Source of the DNA: Verrucomicrobiota bacterium
GTDB lineage: Bacteria > Verrucomicrobiota > Verrucomicrobiia > CAIQCK01
DNA: 64,000 bases
Reading direction: 5' to 3'
NCBI GenBank assembly: GCA_026397915.1
Contig: JAPLTX010000024.1
Span: 95,348 to 159,347 of the forward strand
A model generated the notes under the pieces. It worked only from the letters and a program-made list of their open reading frames with translations, was not told the origin of the DNA and made no database searches. A program made the position numbers and the translations under genes. Position 1 is the stretch's first letter. Every line of letters begins with the position of its first letter. Shown in pieces: positions 17,325 through 25,977 of the stretch.

Positions 17325-20301
17325 ATGGCCACCGATTGGATAGTCATAGGCGGAGCGAGGCAGCACAACCTCAAGAACATCTCGCTCAAAATCCCACGCA
17401 ATAAGCTCGTGGTGATGACGGGCTTGTCCGGCAGCGGCAAGAGTTCGCTGGCGTTCGACACGCTTTACGCGGAAGGCCAGCGCAAATACGTCGAGAGCCT
17501 CTCGACTTACGCGCGGCAGTTTCTGGAGCAGATGCAGAAGCCGGACGTGGACTTCATTGACGGTCTCTCGCCGGCCATCGCCATCGAGCAACGCACCGCC
17601 TCCAGCAATCCGCGCTCGACCATCGCCACCACGACCGAGATTTACGACTACCTCCGGCTGCTCTACGCCAGCGTCGGCCACCTGCATTGCCCAAAGTGCG
17701 CCAAACCAGTGTCGCGCCAGACGGTCCAGCAGATCGTGGACACGGTGCTGGCCGCGCCGGGCGGCACGCGGTTGATAGTGCTCGCGACGATGGTGGACGG
17801 CGAGAAGGGCGAATTCCGCGACGTGCTCGACAAGATGAAGCGGCAGGGCTTCGCCCGGGCGCGGATTGACGGCGAGATGATCGAGCTGGCGCTGGACCCG
17901 CACAAGGGTGCCGAGCAGCCCGCGCCGTTGAAGCTCGACAAGGCTCGCAAGCACGTCATCGAAGCGGTAATCGACCGGCTGGTGATCCCGAGCGCGCAGT
18001 TCGGCGGGCCGGATAAGATTCGCGTGCGGCTGACAGACTCGATTGAGACGGCGTTGAAATGGGGCGAGAACGTCGTGCGCGTGCTCACCGCGCCGCCGCG
18101 GCAGATGCCGGTTGTCACGCCGGTGCCGGGTATGCCTGCGCCGGCCGAGAAGTGGAATGAGACGGTTTACTCGACGTTGAACGCGTGCGTGGAGTGCGGC
18201 ATCAGCTTCGGCGACTTGACGCCGGCGCATTTCAGTTTCAACAGCCCGCACGGTGCCTGCCCGGAGTGCCACGGTCTCGGCACGAAGTTGGTGTTCGACC
18301 CGGAGCTGATCGTCACCGACCCGGAGAAGACGCTCGAAAACGGCGCGGTCGCCCCGTGGCGTCGCGGCGGTCGGCGGATGATCATCTACTACAAGATGCT
18401 GCTGCGGTCCGTGGCGAAGCATTACAATGTGCCGTTGGAAACACCGTGGAAGGACTTGAGCGATGAGTTCCGCAAAATGCTGTTTCACGGCAGTGGCAAG
18501 GAGGAAATTGAGTTTGGTTTCTTCCGCGGCGGCGCGTGGAAGACCGTGAAGCGGCCGTTTGAGGGAATCATCCCCAACCTGGAGCGGCTCTACGCCGAAA
18601 CCGAAAGCGAGTTTACCAAGCAGCGCCTCTCCGGCTACATGGGCCGCATTCGTTGCCTGAACTGCCGCGGCGCGCGGTTGCGACCGGAGTCGCGCGCAGT
18701 CACTGTCGGCGGCAAGTCCGTCATCGCGATTTGCAAGCTCAGCATTGGCAAGGCGGCGCAGTTCTTCGAGAAGATCGAGTTGGTGCCGATGGAGGCCAAG
18801 ATCGCCGAGGAAATCATCAAGGAGATCAAGAACCGGCTGAAGTTCCTGCGTGATGTCGGCCTCGATTACCTGACGCTCGACCGCGAGAGCGCCACGCTCA
18901 GTGGCGGCGAGGCCCAACGCATCCGGCTTGCGACGCAGATCGGCGCGGGGCTGGTCGGCTGTCTCTACATCCTCGACGAACCAAGCATTGGACTGCACCA
19001 GCGCGACAACGACCGGCTCATTACGTCGCTGGAGGGCTTGCGCAATCTCGGCAACACCGTCATCGTTGTCGAGCACGACGAGGACACCATCCGCAAGGCC
19101 GACTGGATTGTGGACCTCGGCCCCGGCGCAGGTGTGCGCGGCGGCCACATCGTCGCCAACGGTCCGGCAACGGAGGTGCTGGCGTCGCCAACATCGCTGA
19201 CCTCGCGGTTCCTGCGCGGAGAATTGAAGATTGAGCTGCCGCGCAAACGTCGCGTGCCGCACGGCACCTGGCTCGAAGTGCAGGGCGCTCGCGAGAACAA
19301 CCTCAAGTCCGTCAACGCAAAGATTCCACTCGGTTGCTTCGTCTGCGTCACCGGCGTCAGCGGCAGCGGCAAGTCCACCCTCGTGGACGAGATTCTCCGC
19401 AAGGCGCTGTTCCGGAAATTTTACGGCTCCAAGGAAAAGCCCGGTGAGCACGATGCCATCCTCGGTGTGGACGAACTCGACAAGGTCGTGGTCATTGACC
19501 AATCGCCCATCGGCCGCACGCCGCGCAGCAACCCAGCCACCTACACGGGCATGTTCAACCACATCCGCGACCTCTTCGCGCACCTGCCGACGGCGCGCGT
19601 GCGCGGCTACGGCGCGGGTCGGTTCAGCTTCAACGTCAAGGGCGGCCGTTGCGAGGTCTGCAAAGGCGACGGCCTCATCAAGATCGAGATGCACTTCCTG
19701 CCGGACGTCTATGTGACATGCGAAACCTGCCGCGGTCAGCGTTACAACCGCGACACGCTGGAGATCACCTACCACGGCAAGAACATCGCTGACGTGCTGG
19801 AAATGACCGTGGACGAGGCGCTGACGTTCTTCCGCGCCGTGCCGCAGATCGAGGAGAAACTCCGCGTCCTCGCCGAGGTCGGCCTCGGTTACATCAAGCT
19901 CGGCCAGCAGGCGACGACGCTCTCCGGCGGCGAGGCGCAGCGCGTGAAGCTCGCCGCCGAGTTAGCGCGCCACGCCACCGGCCGCACGCTCTACATCCTC
20001 GACGAGCCGACCACTGGTCTGCATTTTGCTGACATCGAGAAACTGTTGGAGGTCTTGAACAAGCTCCGCGACGCCGGCAACACCGTGCTGGTGGCACAAC
20101 CTCGATGTCATCAAGTGCGCCGACTGGCTGATAGACCTCGGCCCCGAAGGCGGCGACGGCGGCGGCAAGATTGTCGCCGAAGGCTCGCCGGAAAAAGTCG
20201 CCGCCAACGCCAAGAGCTACACCGGCCACTTCCTGAAACGGATGCTCAACGGCACCGTGAGTAAACCGTCCACGCAAGAAACCGTCGTCGCTGCGAAGTA
20301 A
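17325..20301 (+). CDS. uvrA: Excinuclease ABC subunit A, frameshifted near the 3' end
   Basis: DNA damage recognition ATPase of nucleotide excision repair. The preferred start is the ATG at 17325 ([20 protein letters not shown]), not the GTG at 17283. It has Walker A sites GLSGSGKSS and GVSGSGKST, two ABC signatures (TLSGGEAQR), a zinc finger CVEC...CPEC, and CEVCKGDG...CETC. At about 20094 the frame breaks: after NTVLV the usual (I/V)EHNLD is missing about five bases. [20 protein letters not shown] continues in another frame to a TAA at 20301, whereas the unshifted frame runs as nonsense to 20264. The break deletes the conserved E of the H-loop. It may be an assembly error or a real lesion. 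Confidence 0.9.
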
Positions 20302-20338
20302 ACACGGTGGTTTCTTGCTACAGAATCCGCCGTCAGAC

Positions 20339-20368
20339 TCGACACGCCCGCCTCGTTTCTGCCACAAT
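20339..20368 (+). promoter_or_regulatory. Putative leaderless promoter of the TPR gene
   Basis: TCGACA (20339-20344), an 18-base spacer, then CACAAT (20363-20368). The -10 box ends six bases before the GTG at 20375, which has no ribosome-binding site, so transcription could start at the start codon. Confidence 0.45.
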
Positions 20369-20374
20369 CAACGC

Positions 20375-22924
20375 GTGCGATTGAGACTCCAATGGCTTCT
20401 CGCTGTCTGCGCCGCGTTGTTCGCGGCGTGGCCGGCGTGTGCCGCGGAGACGCGCTCGTCCGCGGAGTTGTGGCGGACCGGGAGCAACGCGTTTCGCGAC
20501 GGCATCTACGATGTTGCGGAGCGGCAATTGCGCGAGTTGCTGACGGCGTATCCGAAGTTCTCCAATGCCGAGGAGGCGACGCTGCTGCTGGGAGAGACGC
20601 TGGTGCTCTCCGGCCAGACGGAGGCGGGGCTGCAATGGCTGACGGCGGCGGTGGCAAAGTTTTCGACGGGCCATTTCGCCGATGCGTTTGTCTTTTGGCA
20701 TGCCGAGGCGCTCTCGCGCGTCGGCCGCTGGAAGGAGGCCGAGCAGCGTTACCGCGAGTTGCCGGAAAAGTTTTCGTCGAGCCGCTATGTGGCGCAGGCC
20801 CAATACGGACTCGGCTACGCGCTGTTCGTGCAAGGCAATTTCGCCGAAGCCGACACGACGTTCGGCACGATTTCGCCGAAGCTCGCCTCTCGCGAGGTGC
20901 TGGGCGACGCGGCCCTGATGCGGGGTCGGATCGCCTTGATGGCGAAGGATTATGGCGCGGCAGAGTCGCATTTCGAATCGGTGACGGAACGTTTCGCCAA
21001 TACGCCCGTCGGTTTGCAGGCGTTCTACTGGCTGGGCCAGTTGCGCCGGGACCAGGGCAACCTTGAAGGCGCGGCCGCCGCGTTCGACAAGGCGCTGGCG
21101 GGCGGCCGCGTCGCGCCAGCCATGTCAGCGCTGGCGGCGCAAACGTGGCTCGCGCTGGGCGAGGTGCGGCTGGCGCAGCATCGCTGGACGGAGGCGGCGG
21201 CGGCGTTTCGCGGAGCGTTCGCGCGCAGCGCGAGCGAGGCAATCAAACGGTCGGCAGTGGCGCAGTTGAACGCACTGGCGCCGCGGATGGCGCGGAGCGA
21301 GGACGCCATCGGCCTGCTGCGGGTCTTTGTGAACGAACACATGCAAGACGCGCTGACGACACCGGTGTTATTGCGCTTGTCGCAAATGCTAGCGGCGGCG
21401 AAACGGCATGAGGAGGCGATCGAGTTCTTCCAGCGGCTGGCAACACAGTTCCCTCAAAGCGAGGAAGCGGCAGCCGCGCTCTCCGGCGCAGCGTGGTCGC
21501 AACTGGCGTTGGGTCACATGACCGAGGCGTCGGACGGGTTCGCGCAAGTGACGCGGATCGCGAAAGACCCGGCGCTGGTAGCGCAAGCGTGTTTCAAACT
21601 GGGCGATTTGGCGTTTGCGGCGAACGATTTTGTGAAGGCTGCCGACAACTACGAAAAAGCGCTGCACGCCGAACCTCGCGGGCCGCTCGCCGGCGAAGCG
21701 CTTTGGCAACTGGCACTGGCAGCCGGCCGCGCTGGCCAGGCTGATCGCAGTGCAGCAGCGCTTGAAAAGTTTCTCGCCACCTATCCGCAGCATCCGCATA
21801 CCGACGAAGCGTGGCTGCAACTCGGCCAGGCATATGTCGCGCAATACCGGTATGAGAAGGCGTGGATGACGTTCGAGAAACTCTGGGTCGGCCGCGAACC
21901 GAGCAAGCTGGCAATGCAAGCGCGGCTGGCGGCGGCGGCGGCGCGCCAATCGGCGGGCCGTTGCTTGGAGGCGGCGCGGAGCTACGAGGAGGTGCTTACG
22001 CTGAAGCCGACGGAAGATGTGGCGGCGCAGGCGGCGTTCGAGCGCGCGCGCTGCCTGTCGCTGGCCGGTGACGAGGTTGGGGCGCGCCAAGGTTTCGAGC
22101 GGGTGCTAAAGGATTTTCCGAAGACGTCGCAAGCTGCCGAAGCGATGTTCAAGTTGGCGGAGCAAAAGTTCAACCGCAAGGAGTGGACCGAGGCGCAGAA
22201 ACTTTTCGCCACCGTGCCGCAGCGATGGCCGGGCCACCGGGTGGCTGACAGCGCGCTGTTGTGGTCTGCGCGCGCGGCGTTGAACCGGCAGGCTTACAAA
22301 GAAGCGCGCGACATCCTGGAGGAGTTGTTGCAGAACCCGGCCTATCGCTCCAGCCCGTCGCGCGCCGAGGCGCGGCTGCTCGAAGCCGAATCACTGTCGG
22401 AAGAAGGCAAATTCGCCGAGGCGTTGCTGGTGTTTGAGAGCGTCACGCGCGACTTCCCCGACACGCAGCAGGCGGACGAGGCGCTGGGCCGCCAGGGCGA
22501 TTGCCATTTCAATCTGGCCACGGAGATTCCGGCGAACCCGAAACTGGAGCGTTACCAGCAGGCCATCGTGACCTATCAGCAAGTGCTGAACAGTCTGCGC
22601 GCCAGTCAAGCGCTCAAGAGCCAGGCGCGTTACAAGATCGGCAAGTGTCAGGAGAAACTTGGCGAGACGACCAAGGCGCTGGAAAACTATCTGGCGATCA
22701 TCTACGAGGCGGACGCGCAAGGGAAGATTCTGGCGGAGCCGGTGTGGTTCTCGCGGGCCGGTTTTGATGCGGGGGAGTTGCTGGAAAATCAGGGGCGATG
22801 GGCCGAGGCGGCAAAGGTGTATCTGCGGCTCATGAAGTCCGGCTTCCCGTGCAGCGAGCCAGCGCGGCAGCGATTGGAGAAACTCCGCACCGAACATCCC
22901 GAAGTGGTCAGCGGCGTGAAGTGA
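20375..22924 (+). CDS. Exported tetratricopeptide-repeat protein
   Basis: An 849-residue protein made almost wholly of TPR-type helical hairpins, with repeats such as AxFxxALxxxP. It starts with a signal peptide (MRLRLQWLLAVCAALFAAW, then PACAAE). The GTG at 20375 is chosen because it places this signal at the N-terminus; upstream residues look non-coding. It probably sits in the periplasm or at the outer membrane and scaffolds an envelope complex, like YbgF/BamD-type TPR proteins, but no specific partner can be named. It lies 73 bases after uvrA, with its own possible promoter. Confidence 0.75.
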   Translation: MRLRLQWLLAVCAALFAAWPACAAETRSSAELWRTGSNAFRDGIYDVAERQLRELLTAYPKFSNAEEATLLLGETLVLSGQTEAGLQWLTAAVAKFSTGHFADAFVFWHAEALSRVGRWKEAEQRYRELPEKFSSSRYVAQAQYGLGYALFVQGNFAEADTTFGTISPKLASREVLGDAALMRGRIALMAKDYGAAESHFESVTERFANTPVGLQAFYWLGQLRRDQGNLEGAAAAFDKALAGGRVAPAMSALAAQTWLALGEVRLAQHRWTEAAAAFRGAFARSASEAIKRSAVAQLNALAPRMARSEDAIGLLRVFVNEHMQDALTTPVLLRLSQMLAAAKRHEEAIEFFQRLATQFPQSEEAAAALSGAAWSQLALGHMTEASDGFAQVTRIAKDPALVAQACFKLGDLAFAANDFVKAADNYEKALHAEPRGPLAGEALWQLALAAGRAGQADRSAAALEKFLATYPQHPHTDEAWLQLGQAYVAQYRYEKAWMTFEKLWVGREPSKLAMQARLAAAAARQSAGRCLEAARSYEEVLTLKPTEDVAAQAAFERARCLSLAGDEVGARQGFERVLKDFPKTSQAAEAMFKLAEQKFNRKEWTEAQKLFATVPQRWPGHRVADSALLWSARAALNRQAYKEARDILEELLQNPAYRSSPSRAEARLLEAESLSEEGKFAEALLVFESVTRDFPDTQQADEALGRQGDCHFNLATEIPANPKLERYQQAIVTYQQVLNSLRASQALKSQARYKIGKCQEKLGETTKALENYLAIIYEADAQGKILAEPVWFSRAGFDAGELLENQGRWAEAAKVYLRLMKSGFPCSEPARQRLEKLRTEHPEVVSGVK

Positions 22925-23273
22925 CCGTCTTTCTCTGCATAGACAATCTACCTGTGCGAGGTTCAGGTTTTCCCTAACTGGACAGGTTCTGGCTGCAAGC
23001 CGAGGCGCAACTCAAGATTGACCACCAAGAAGATTCGCTGTGCTCCATCCGAGAAGTCATCGCGGCAGCACTGGCTGCAAACAGGGTCAGACAGTTGCCC
23101 GTTTTCCGGAAGAGCCGAGCGGAGGTTGAGACCGCTCTCGTTTGAAAATGCGGGATGTGCAGGCCGAGTGATTTCACGCCATCGTCTTCAAAACCCCTCC
23201 ATGCGCTGACACCCGGCACGCTTGCTTTGACCTGTGGCACTGAGTAGTCTTCGTTGCTAATCAAAACAATCTT
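22925..23273. other. Intergenic stretch with a possible decayed coding fragment
   Basis: These 349 bases hold no gene I can support. On the + strand, about 22977-23145 reads LDRFWLQAEAQLKIDHQEDS and onward through RQLPVFRKSRAEVETALV to a stop, with protein-like composition but no start codon or ribosome-binding site. It could be a remnant of a lost gene. An antisense frame of 96 codons in the same place looks like a shadow. Confidence 0.3.
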
Positions 23274-23789
23274 ATGAAGACTCGATCGCTCTCATGCGCT
23301 GTGTTCGCCATCGTTGTCGTGTTGCTCACCGGGACTGTTGACCTCAGGGCCGCGCAAGCAGCCAAACCATCAACCAAGCCGGCCGAAGATTCCATCAAAC
23401 GCCTCGACAAGGCCGGGGTGGACAAATATCTCAAATCGCTGAAAGGCAAAGTGGTGATCGTGGATTTCTGGGCCACATGGTGCCCACCGTGCCGCCAGGA
23501 AATCCCCGGCTTCATCGAGTTGCAGAAGAAACACGGCGACAAGGGCCTTGTGGTGGTGGGGTTGTCGTTGGACGATGAGACAGAGGCGGTCAAGGAGTTC
23601 TGCAAGACCGAGAAGGTCAATTACCCCATCTTCGTCGTCGGTCAGGACACGACCACCGCATGGGGAAACATCGAGGCCATTCCAACGACGTTCATCTTCG
23701 ACAAGGCCGGCAAGAAGGCGGGCGCACCGCGCATCGGCTACCACTCCAAAGAGGCATTCGAGAAGGAAATCGTGCCGTTGCTGAAGTGA
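23274..23789 (+). CDS. TlpA/ResA-like exported thioredoxin
   Basis: A 171-residue redox protein with an N-terminal signal or anchor (MKTRSLSCAVFAIVVVLLTG) and an AhpC/TSA-TlpA-type thioredoxin fold. The active site is WATWCPPCRQE at about residue 69, with a cis-proline region AIPTTFIFD. It probably reduces disulfides in the periplasm, for example in cytochrome c maturation, but no partner gene is adjacent. The ATG at 23274 is the natural start. Confidence 0.85.
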   Translation: MKTRSLSCAVFAIVVVLLTGTVDLRAAQAAKPSTKPAEDSIKRLDKAGVDKYLKSLKGKVVIVDFWATWCPPCRQEIPGFIELQKKHGDKGLVVVGLSLDDETEAVKEFCKTEKVNYPIFVVGQDTTTAWGNIEAIPTTFIFDKAGKKAGAPRIGYHSKEAFEKEIVPLLK

Positions 23790-23871
23790 CGGCAGAACCG
23801 GAGCTACAAAGCGACGGACAAGTGGCAGCGGCTCCCATGATTCTGACATCGCCCATCAAGGACTTTATTTC

Positions 23872-24636
23872 ATGCCATTGAAAGCTGTGATTCTGGCCGC
23901 GGGCAAAGGCACGCGGATGAAGGAGTTGACCCAGCAAATGCCCAAGCCGATGCTGGACGTGGCCGGACGGCCAGTGCTGGAACATATCCTGACCGGCTTG
24001 CGCGATGCCGGCGTGACGGAGGCTTGCGTCATTGTCGGTTATCGCGGCGACGCGATCCGCGAATATTTTGGTGACGGCTTGCGATTGGGGATGCATTTGA
24101 TCTACGTGGAACAAGCTGTCCAAAACGGCACAGGCAAGGCTCCGGAGCTTGCGAAGGATTTCGTAGGCCGAGACAGTTTTGTGCTCAGCTATGGCGACAT
24201 CCTGGTCACTCCCGAAAACTACCGGCGAATGAGAGACCTGTTCGACAAGTCGAAGCCAGACGCTTTGCAGACCGTCAAGCGCGGCGAGGATGTCACCAAA
24301 GGCGCGGTGGTCTGCTTCGACGAGGCTTTTTTCATGACCGATCTCATCGAGAAACCGAAGCCGGAACAAGTCGAGGCGCTCATCCGCGCAGGCAAACTCC
24401 AACCCGGCGCGCCCGCTTGGTATAACGCTGGCATCTACATCTTCACGCCGCAAGTATTTGAGTTCATCGCCCGGCTGCAAAAATCAGTTCGTGGTGAATA
24501 CGAATTGACCGATGCGCTCATTGCCATGTGCCGGGCGGGTCTGCGCATACGCGGCTGCGAACTGATGGGGCAATGGGCCGACGTGCGCGATCCCGAAGTG
24601 TTGGCCGAACTGCGGCAAACCTTGGGCAAATCTTGA
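23872..24636 (+). CDS. Sugar-phosphate nucleotidyltransferase
   Basis: A 254-residue protein of the NTP_transferase family (RmlA/GlmU/RfbF-like). It joins a sugar-1-phosphate to an NTP to make an activated sugar. The signature LAAGKGTRMKELT with QMPKPMLDVAGRPVLEHIL is at the N-terminus. FVLSYGDILV carries the metal-binding Asp, and WYNAGIYIF is the usual late motif. There is no left-handed beta-helix domain, so it is not a full GlmU. The sugar and base cannot be told from sequence. It stands alone, convergent with a methyltransferase gene. Confidence 0.82.
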   Translation: MPLKAVILAAGKGTRMKELTQQMPKPMLDVAGRPVLEHILTGLRDAGVTEACVIVGYRGDAIREYFGDGLRLGMHLIYVEQAVQNGTGKAPELAKDFVGRDSFVLSYGDILVTPENYRRMRDLFDKSKPDALQTVKRGEDVTKGAVVCFDEAFFMTDLIEKPKPEQVEALIRAGKLQPGAPAWYNAGIYIFTPQVFEFIARLQKSVRGEYELTDALIAMCRAGLRIRGCELMGQWADVRDPEVLAELRQTLGKS

Positions 24637-24688
24637 GGTAACATGCTTGCGATTCGCGGGGATTTTTGATGCCGAGCCGGTGTAAATA

Positions 24689-24759
24689 GATTCGGGCGGT
24701 GCATGCCAAGGAGGTGGGGGTGGGGAACCCCGCATGAAGAACACGCACACGCCCGAATC
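24689..24759 (+). ncRNA. Candidate structured RNA between convergent genes
   Basis: GATTCGGGCG (24689-24698) and CGCCCGAATC (24750-24759) are perfect 10-base complements. The stem extends with GTGC/GCAC past one bulged A. Inside lies GGGGAACCCC and a GGAGGTGGGGG purine tract. It is in the 267-base gap between two convergent genes, where no coding frame is convincing. It does not match 4.5S RNA, 6S RNA or a tRNA by eye. The strand is uncertain. Confidence 0.35.
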
Positions 24760-24903
24760 AAAGAACTCTGACTTTCATCACTTCCTTAGACCGGCAGAAT
24801 ATAGCAACTGTTCAAGCAAGAGTAAAGATTTTTTGCCGCAACCCTTTCCACCCTAACACCCTACCGACCAATATCTTGCATCGCCAGATCTTCGCCGGCT
24901 TTC

Positions 24904-25752
24904 TTACTTGCGCGCAACAACCTCGATGGTTCCACTGTTGCCCAGCAGAGCCAGCAGACAGGCGAGAGGCATGAAGACAACTTGCAAGGGCAGCAGCGAT
25001 ACTTTCAGCCAGAAGGGCAGCGGAACCCCCAGAGCGCTCAACACCGAGTAGAGCAAGGTCTGACGATACTCCGTTACGGCATGACTGATTTGCACGTTGC
25101 GAAAGCCGCATGTTTGCAGCAGCCGCGTCACCGCACGCGGTGAATAGTGCGCTATGTGAAATGGGTAATCGAAATGATACCATCGCTCACCGGCGAGTTT
25201 CGCCTCCCACGACGCGAGGTTTGGAATCCGCAGCAGAAGAACTCCGTCCTCCCTCAAAATGCGGCGCGCCTCCGTCGCAAAAGCGACGGGATCCTCAACG
25301 TGCTCCAACACATGCACGGCTACGGCGGCGTCGAAGAAGCCTGTCTCGAATTTCGCCGACGCTAGCGTGCCACACCTTAGATGCGAGGGATCCACCTTCC
25401 CAGCCGCCAGTGCAATCGCCGCCTTGGACGTATCCACGCCGTAAGCTTCCGCGCCGTGTCGCTGCAACCACTCCGCCATCCAACCCGACCCGCAACCGAT
25501 GTCCAGCACGCGGTGGCAGCCTTTCACCACCGAGAGGATACGTCTTTGTTCCAAGACCGTAAACACCCGGAACATCCAATCAAGCAGGCAGGAACCTCGC
25601 TTATAGTAATCGGCCCCGTAACCCGCGTCGTCACCGGGGGCAGGCAACGCGCTCCGGTCCGCGAAATGTAAGTCGCAATCCGGACAATAAAAAAAACGGC
25701 CGCCGAACCGGCGGCGATCTGTGTGGCTGTTGCAAATGAGACAGTGCGCCAT
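24904..25752 (-). CDS. Class I SAM methyltransferase with zinc ribbon and membrane tail
   Basis: A 282-residue protein. C4, C7, C23 and C26 (CLIC...CPDC) form an N-terminal zinc ribbon. The SAM-binding motif VLDIGCGSGWMAEW and the later VAVHVLEHVEDP mark a class I methyltransferase of the Methyltransf_11/23 type. The C-terminal 50 residues contain a long hydrophobic stretch (VSLLPLQVVFMPLACLLALL) that may bind the membrane. The start at 25752 (MAHCLICN) is chosen because the longer frame adds a non-conserved leader. Such proteins often act in surface glycan or lipid modification; the substrate here is unknown. Confidence 0.8.
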   Translation of the reverse strand: MAHCLICNSHTDRRRFGGRFFYCPDCDLHFADRSALPAPGDDAGYGADYYKRGSCLLDWMFRVFTVLEQRRILSVVKGCHRVLDIGCGSGWMAEWLQRHGAEAYGVDTSKAAIALAAGKVDPSHLRCGTLASAKFETGFFDAAVAVHVLEHVEDPVAFATEARRILREDGVLLLRIPNLASWEAKLAGERWYHFDYPFHIAHYSPRAVTRLLQTCGFRNVQISHAVTEYRQTLLYSVLSALGVPLPFWLKVSLLPLQVVFMPLACLLALLGNSGTIEVVARK

Positions 25753-25977
25753 CGAACTCCAGTTGTATTGGTCTTCGCGGATTATTTCACGCCGTTTGTC
25801 AGGCAAATCGTTCGAACGGCGGACGCTTCCTTCTACCCTGCTCGCAACCGAAGACAAGTTAAATCCAGCCAGCTTGCCTTTATTTCAATACCGGCGGGTA
25901 TTGTCGTTTCTACCTCTGCGGGCCGTTGACTCGCTCAAGGTAGCGTGATACCGTCCGCCGCTTAATTCCCAACCGAA

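Noticed and set aside
17295..19775. 826-codon open frame antisense to uvrA
   Set aside because: UvrA motifs on the + strand are unmistakable; the antisense product has no recognisable domain and no ribosome-binding site.
24689..24759. Small signal recognition particle (4.5S) RNA
   Set aside because: The conserved GGUCCGGAAGGAAGCAGC-type apical region is missing.
25753..25977. A T-box riboswitch upstream of ileS
   Set aside because: No T-box sequence or antiterminator/terminator pair could be found in the leader.
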